64,000 nucleotides of DNA from Gymnopus androsaceus JB14 (lineage: Eukaryota; Basidiomycota; Agaricomycetes; Agaricales; Omphalotaceae): positions 62,001-126,000 of the forward strand of contig ML769388.1 in the NCBI GenBank assembly GCA_009733575.1. The letters run 5' to 3'. The notes under the pieces are model-generated. The model searched no databases, was not told where the DNA came from, and saw nothing but the letters and a program-made list of their open reading frames with translations. This document shows positions 58,397 to 64,000 of this stretch, in pieces (position 1 is the stretch's first letter; each line of letters opens with the position of its first letter). The translations under genes were made by a program, and so were the position numbers.

Positions 58397-60093
58397 ATGG
58401 ACCACAAACTTGCAAACTTAGTTCCTTATTCGCGGCCTGCAACGCCAGGAATACATTCTTCCCAAACGATCGGGTTCATCGGCTTGGGCTCAATGGGTTA
58501 GTATTGTCCCGCAGGTCATCCCAAAACAATATGCCCTCAGTCAAGTAGAGCATATTTCCAGATGACCTGCGATTTTTAATTTTCTCGGACTTGTATGTTA
58601 ATCACTGCTTCTAGGCTTTTATATGGCTAGAAATCTGGCCAAAGTACGCCTTTCAAACAGGCTTCCAGTCCACAAACTGATCGATCTATAGCGCGCTATA
58701 CCTCCCGGAGTTCCTCCTACACCTCTTGTAGTATGGAATCGCACCATAGATAAATCGCAGAAGCTCCAGAACCAGCTCGGTAAAGAGCTCATCACCATAG
58801 CCAAAGACATAGATGAGATATGTAGCTGCGACATATTGATCACAAATCTCTCCAATGACGAAGTAGTCAAGGACATCTATGGGAAACTCGCAAGGGTTCT
58901 CAAAGTACGAGCTACTTCCCTTCTGAACGTCCTATACTTATCAAATCATAGCTTTCTCCCCCAGTAAAGACCAAGATATTTGTGGAAACAAGCACGGTCA
59001 GTTTCCGATTCAATTCAATTTCCGTCTCATACTGAACATCCCTTAGATCTTACCACCGCTGGCTGGCGAACTCGATGTCCTCATCTCCGGTCTTGCACAC
59101 TCTCATTTCATCAGTTGTCCTGTATTCGGAAGGCCCAACGTCGCTGATAAAGCTCAGCTTTTGTTGGTAATGGCTGGCGATTACAGATCGAAAAAGGAGG
59201 TGGCATACCTTTTCGTTCCTGCTGTAGGTGGGTACATGGTACTTGATCATGAAGGGCCACTTTCATCAACACTCAAATAGGTCGCAAGGTCGTCGACCTC
59301 GGAGAGAATGTAGAAAAAGGTCAGTTTAGCTCTCTACTGCCTTTTGTAGTTTCTAAATACACCGTCAATCAGCCCCTACCTTTAAACTCTTGGGAAATTC
59401 AATGATACTTGGAGCCATGGAGGTAAATCGTTATACGTGTCTTCCTGAATCGTCGCATATACTAATGTTCCAACAAGGTCGTGGCTGAAGCATTCACTCT
59501 CGGTATTAACTATACATGAACCTCGTACTCATATTAACCCCTCGACTAGGGAGTAAAGCTGGGATAGAGCCAGAACGAATCAATGATCTCATAGGAGGTA
59601 AGATGTTCGAGATAACAACGCAGAATCCTTTCCTTACTGCCATTCGAAAGACATCCTTCCGGCACCTGGCTTGATGGGCTACGCTGACCGTATGATGCGC
59701 GACGATTTCAACGGCGTGGACGGGTTCTCCCTTGAAGGCGGTATCAAAGACGCATCGTGAGGAAATCATTTTGCCAACCTCTCACTTACTCACTTCTTCC
59801 CCAAGTCACGTTCGACGGCTTACGGCTCAGTACGGCGCACCTATGCCCATCATTGACATTGCCCATCAACGGTTGATTACCGCTCGTGCTATACACACTG
59901 CTCAGAAAGAGGAGGGGACAGAGACCCTTGATCTTCTTGATTGGACGGCACTCATTGCGGGCTCAAGAGTTGCCGCTGGTTTGGATCCTTTCCATAGCAG
60001 GAAGGTAAGCAATATCGCAATTGTTATGGATTGTCCTTAGTAACTTGAGTGACACCCTTGTTATAGCGCAAGGCCGTTGTTGAAGAGGCATGA
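58397..60093 (+). CDS. NAD(P)-dependent beta-hydroxyacid dehydrogenase (3-hydroxyisobutyrate dehydrogenase-like)
   Basis: Oxidoreductase of the 6-phosphogluconate/3-hydroxyisobutyrate dehydrogenase family; physiological substrate not determined. Start ATG 58,397 (MDHKLANLVPYSRPATPG). The dinucleotide-binding motif is TIGFIGLGSMGFYMARNLAK, followed by PLVVWNRTIDKSQKLQ, CDILITNLSNDEVV, KIFVETSTILPPLAGEL and FISCPVFGRPNVADKAQLLL. The catalytic Lys lies in KAPTFKLLGNSMILG. The C-terminal helical domain has GIEPERINDLIGDILPAPGL and GFSLEGGIKDASHVRRLTAQ; stop 60,091-60,093. Eight introns, the first about 120 nt and unusually long here. About 425 residues, somewhat longer than bacterial HIBADH. No frame break seen. 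Confidence 0.85.
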
Positions 60094-60621
60094 GGACCGG
60101 ACACTAGAGAACCCTTTCCTCTTCCTTTACTTTCATGTTTTCTTGTACTCGATAAAGAAATATACATGTAACTACTAAACTAAGTACACAGTAAGTAGAT
60201 CAATACCTTTGGATACAGCTTTGTACAATAATCATTTACCAACATGGCCGAATGCATATTCTGTCATAAGTATAACTTCTCAACTACCAAAAATCCTTTG
60301 GGCAAAATGCCTGTTATCCCGTTAGGAGCTGATTTCGAGAATGAATGCATAGCAGAAATACCAAAGAAGTCGATGGCCTTGAGAATATTCCATACCAGAT
60401 TCAAATAATGCGTGCCTTGTGGCAAGCCATGTATCGCCAATGGATACCTTTGGGAAATCATGGTCTGAGCCTTGATATCGCTAACGAGCTTGAAATCCTT
60501 GTCGCAGCCGAGGTTCCATTGTTCCTCTCGAGATAAGTTAATATATTGATTCTGCAACTGAAAAGTAAGTTATCAGTTTTACATCTCCAAAGTCCCAGCT
60601 AAAATACATTTCCGAGCTCAT
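60094..60621. other. convergent 3' intergenic region
   Basis: 3' ends of the dehydrogenase and of the leftward fucosyltransferase-like gene. The 97-codon minus-strand frame at 60,264-60,557 starts with TTG and matches no family I know, though a splice-acceptor-like TTACTTTTCAG precedes it; it could be 3' UTR. Nothing else supported. Confidence 0.4.
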
Positions 60622-61986
60622 TCATAGTATCATATCAGAGTAATATCCTTCTGGGTCCCATCCCCCAACGCCATCCTTCATCGCAACAACCTGCGAACTC
60701 AAACTCGAATACCCATTCCCCACAAACACATCCGCCCATCTTGCCAACTCCATATCAACCGCCACAGTAAAATCATATTCACCATGCTTGATAGGAATCA
60801 TACTAGACTCTGTTATCCTTCTCATCGGGCCAGATTCACCCCAGCCATTTCGTGCCGCCCAATCTGGATTGGTCAACGCAGCTTTGAGCTTCATGATGTC
60901 GATATAGACGTTAGGGTGGTCGATGGATGCGTCGTGAAGTATATGGAGAGTGCGGACATGCGGGTGGGCTTGGGCTTGAAGGGTTATGGCAGAGAGGATG
61001 CGCTTTGAGAGGGGGGTAGCAGTGAAGAAGGATGTTAGATGGGTCGTTGGTATTCAGTGGTGGAGCAAGGACGGAGTCTCGGAGGGAGGAGAGACTGGCC
61101 CAGGTCGTGAATGGGGTTTGAGAAGAGGCGAGAGATGCGCAGTGGGACTTGAAGTCTCCTCTGCGGATGTGTAGTGCCATGTATGAGTCGCCGGATTGGT
61201 TTTGGTTAGAGGAATCGTGCTGAGTGTAATGCGATTGGTGGGGACGGAGGCGTAATTCCTTTTGGGTTCGCCGAGTAATGTCAAGGATTTGCGGTGACCA
61301 CGCGAAATAACGACCGAGGTATTGCTGGAATGAAGGCCAAACTTGAGATAATGCTGAGGAAGACAGGTAACTAGAGAATATTAGTCCTCGGAAACCATGA
61401 AAATCAAAAGTGCACGTACTTCCAATGCATTATCCGGTTTGTAATAATGATACATTTCTCTGGCCTAGCTAGGATTTTTTGGCTCGTTCTCCAAAGATCG
61501 TCATACAACGCATCGATTTGGATATACACCGTGTCATCCTGTGGACAGATTTGTTCCAAGAAAGACACTGGAACGCCATCTATGGTCGGACCAGGCAGAA
61601 ACGCGGATAAAGGGAGAGGTTGATGGAACCGCGGCCGCCAGATGAAAGGCTGGTATATATAAAGTACGGGAAGCAACCAGAGAAAGGTGATGGTAAATGA
61701 GAATTTCTTGGACCTATAAATAAGATAAAGGTGAACAATTGAAAGGAGAAGAGATGCTCACTTGATTATTGAAACCGGCGCCTTGCAACTGATTGAAGAG
61801 AACAAACTTGGCGGATTTGTTCGACATGGAATCCGAAGCCCGAGCAGACTGCAGCTCTTTTTCGGTCAGGTAATCATACAATGCATATGGAGGACGGTAT
61901 AGCCAGTATATCCAGGTTAAGATGGCTGCAAGGAGAATGAGAAAAATCATGACCAGAACGCGCCGCCATCTTACTGCTAATAGCAT
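60622..61986 (-). CDS. O-fucosyltransferase-like type II membrane glycosyltransferase
   Basis: Looks like the GDP-fucose protein O-fucosyltransferase superfamily (GT65/GT68-like), Golgi lumenal. Start ATG 61,984-61,986 gives MLLAVRWRRVLVMIFLILLA, a short basic tail followed by a single signal-anchor helix. The lumenal part has FVLFNQLQGAGFNNQVQEIL, the loop common to these enzymes, then SYMALHIRRGDFKSHC with the HxRRGD donor-binding motif. The C-terminus reads ARWADVFVGNGYSSLSSQVV, which fits the terminal motif of the fold, and ends YYSDMIL. About 400 residues, two introns. One extra base in GGG 61,041-61,043 shifts the frame between LNTND and SFFTATPLSKRIL. Substrate and reality of fucose use are inference. 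Confidence 0.72.
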
Positions 61987-62325
61987 GAGGCGAAGATGAA
62001 AGTGACGTTCAAGAGGACCACCGCATCGGACGTATTGATTGTTTTGATATTGAACTGACGCGCGTGGCTCTCCTCTACTTACAGCAAAATTTAAGCGCAA
62101 ATCGCAAGAAAAAAAGCGAATGCGTTCGCTGCTCAGTCACACATGCAATATACGTACTAGGCGCAGAGCTGTCAGTTATTTAATTGGCGTGCAACTTGAA
62201 CTAATAACTAATAACTACTGATACACTCTAATCCCACTAAATAATATAAGCAAGCATTGGCATCTCAATACTTCTGACACGCTATGAGTAGGTACTTTTG
62301 GATATCGATAAAACATGTGTGCAGT
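61987..62325. other. fucosyltransferase-like upstream region / Syo1 downstream region
   Basis: Promoter side of the leftward glycosyltransferase and 3' side of Syo1. No gene, RNA or repeat seen. Confidence 0.4.
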
Positions 62326-64000
62326 TTATAACCCAAGATTCCTGCGATATTGAATAAATGCAATCAGATTGTCGCGAACTTCCTCTCCTCGTCTCCGTAA
62401 ATCTTTCCCTCCTGGCTTCTTCCGATCAATACCCTTGACGGCCTTTCGTACCCTTCGACGCTCGACACGAGAGCCTGTAGCATACCACCTTGACGGAAGT
62501 TGACGTCGTAGGGCAGCGTCTCGTCGGAATAAATATCAACCAGTGCCGATGTAGCTTGTATCAGCGACTCAGTGCCCGCAGGTGACGGAGACGAAGTAGG
62601 GAGGAGCGATATCAAGTAATTGGCGATGATCTAGGAATGAATAAATCACGCAAATTTCGAAGAGACCCAGGTAATAATTACCTGATTGCTTGGAATTGAA
62701 TCTGGATATTGCGCCAGGCATTCAAGTACACCAATGCATTTGACTTTTGTTGCTTCATCGGATGCTCCGTCGCAGAACCGAATTAACACCTGTATTTGCT
62801 CTTCAGTGGCAGACTGTACAGTGATTAGACAGCATTTTTTCAGGGTGGATGGAACTCGCTTACCAAAGTCCCTTTCCAAACTACAGCCACTCCCCACAGT
62901 ACTCCGACTCCGATCTCCCACATCTCCATTCTTCTCTCTTGCCCCATCCCTAATTCGGTACCGACTACGCCAAGGCAACCCCAAACTTCATTCCACACCT
63001 TGTGTCCCGCTTCAATATCAGCAGAAACTGAGGGACTGGAGGAAGTGGCAAGTGAAAGGAATATATTGTTTAAACACTCCATAGCGCTAATGTGAATGGC
63101 GCTCAAGGCAGAAGTGGTAGGAGGATGGGGTGATGGAGCGGCAAGGGGAGGGAACGAGAGAGCAGTGGGATGAATTAACGCCAAAAGAGACGGTACTAGA
63201 GATGGTAGTAACGTTACACTAGCCGTGCTTTCATTGCTTTTTGAGTTCTCGTTCATTCCATCCATATCTGAAAGAGAATCAGGGCAAACACGGAGATCGT
63301 GGATTGAAGGCTAACCTTCGTCGTCGTCTTCCATTTCTTCTTCTTCACCTCCCGCATCTTCATCAGCACCCGCAGACGGATCGGGGAGAGTAGCGCAAGC
63401 CCCAGTTAAGATTTCTAAAGCCAGTTGCACTGTCCGCAGATTTCCCTCCAGTTGCTCCAGTTCTACCTCGTATGTAGATTTATGGTCAGATTTGGGGGTG
63501 TGCTTGAGCGACAGTTTTTCGATTTGAGGCTCAGATGCCTGTATCAAATCAAAATAATGACTCGTTTGCGTAAATATAAACTTAGACGTACCAAGCTATT
63601 TACCGACTGTTGCGCGCGACTCGCAGCTTCTGGTAGTGATATGGAAGAAATCACGGGCTGCAACAAAGGTAGAACGATCTCCTTATCAATGTCGATAGAG
63701 GAGGCAGGAGAAGGCGGTGGCAGCGGTGAGATATTGCGAAGAATGCCTATGCACGCGTCAGAAATCGAAGTCGCTAAAATACTCGGTTCTAGAAATAACC
63801 TGAACTCAACACCTTCAGAGTAATTTGTCGGTAATCGTTCACATCTTTGGCCTCGCCATTTGCAGGCTGCTCAGAAGGCTGCACTATGGACAACAAACAA
63901 GATATATATCCTGCGTCTGATTTTAGACTGGCAATTGCTGGGTCGTTATCGTCAGTCAAGACATATAAACACTGTGCTGACAAAAGGATGGATTATTCGC
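62326..64000 (-). CDS. SYO1: symportin-1 Syo1 (HEATR3-like), 5' part outside window
   Basis: Transport adaptor that co-imports ribosomal proteins Rpl5 and Rpl11 with 5S rRNP assembly (family knowledge). The visible C-terminal about 500 residues are ARM/HEAT-type helices: TDDNDPAIASLKSDAGYISC, ILRNISPLPPPSPAS, TVQLALEILTGACATLPDPS, an acidic loop EDAGGEEEEMEDDDE (typical of Syo1), then MECLNNIFLSLA, VWNEVWGCLGVVG, VKCIGVLECLAQYPDSIPSN. The hallmark end reads KAVKGIDRKKPGGKDLRRRG, EEVRDNLIAFIQYRRNLGL; stop 62,326-62,328. The frame is one base short at CCC/GGG 62,451-62,453, between SSVEG and RKAVKG. The start codon is beyond 64,000. Confidence 0.85.

Noticed and set aside
60264..60557. 97-codon minus-strand open frame downstream of the fucosyltransferase-like gene
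   Set aside because: TTG start, no recognised motif, and the upstream protein already has its family C-terminus.

Overview
This window looks like nuclear DNA of a filamentous basidiomycete, most likely a mushroom-forming agaricomycete. Genes are dense and sit on both strands. Nearly every coding region is cut by many short introns (about 45-60 nt, GT...AG, with CTRAY-like branch sites). Protein assignments are by recognition of conserved motifs in translations; no database search was possible. I recognise 23 protein-coding genes. I see no rRNA, tRNA, transposon, CRISPR array or secondary-metabolite cluster.

Layout. 0.7-4.0 kb (-): Ca2+-regulated mitochondrial aspartate/glutamate carrier. 4.2-6.0 (-): tRNA m1G37 methyltransferase Trm5. 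6.2-7.4 (+): TatD/Scn1-type hydrolase. 7.4-8.3 (-): Golgi SNARE Gos1. 8.5-9.4 (+): small SnoaL/NTF2-like protein. 9.6-13.6 (-): Sro7/Lgl/tomosyn exocytosis protein. 13.8-18.6 (-): very large coiled-coil protein of unknown role. 19.5-21.3 (+): DUF89/ARMT1-like phosphatase. 21.8-27.7 (+): full-length ABCC (MRP) transporter. 27.9-28.8 (+): single-pass membrane protein. 29.4-34.4 (-) and 34.5-38.1 (+): two DEAH-box helicases, one YLR419W/DHX29/DHX57-like and one Prp22, head to head. 38.3-39.0 (-): NXT1/p15-like mRNA export factor. 39.0-41.0 (+): methionine aminopeptidase 2. 41.3-43.8 (+): HSL-type alpha/beta hydrolase. 43.9-45.4 (-): Isc1-type sphingolipid phospholipase C. 46.0-50.2 (-): NBR1-type autophagy receptor. 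50.9-53.0 (+): exonuclease V. 53.3-54.2 (+): Ctr-like copper transporter. 54.3-58.2 (-): Ark1/Prk1-family kinase. 58.4-60.1 (+): beta-hydroxyacid dehydrogenase. 60.6-62.0 (-): O-fucosyltransferase-like protein. 62.3-64.0 (-, runs off the edge): Syo1.

The genes are mostly housekeeping and do not form one pathway. Loose themes are RNA processing and export (Trm5, Prp22, the second DEAH helicase, NXT1), membrane traffic (Gos1, Sro7, Ark1-type kinase), and ribosome or protein maturation (Syo1, MetAP2). Many genes lie in divergent pairs separated by very short promoters (60 and 84 bp in two cases) and convergent pairs separated by 40-180 bp.

Two general observations matter to any user. First, at least ten otherwise intact conserved genes carry single-base frame breaks, often at C/G, A or T runs. 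Base-level consensus errors are the simplest explanation; protein models must be read across them. Second, some splicing is unusual: MetAP2 has two near-duplicate adjacent introns around a 5-nt microexon, and the alpha/beta hydrolase has a 10-nt microexon. Gene coordinates below run from start codon to stop codon on the genome, introns included.
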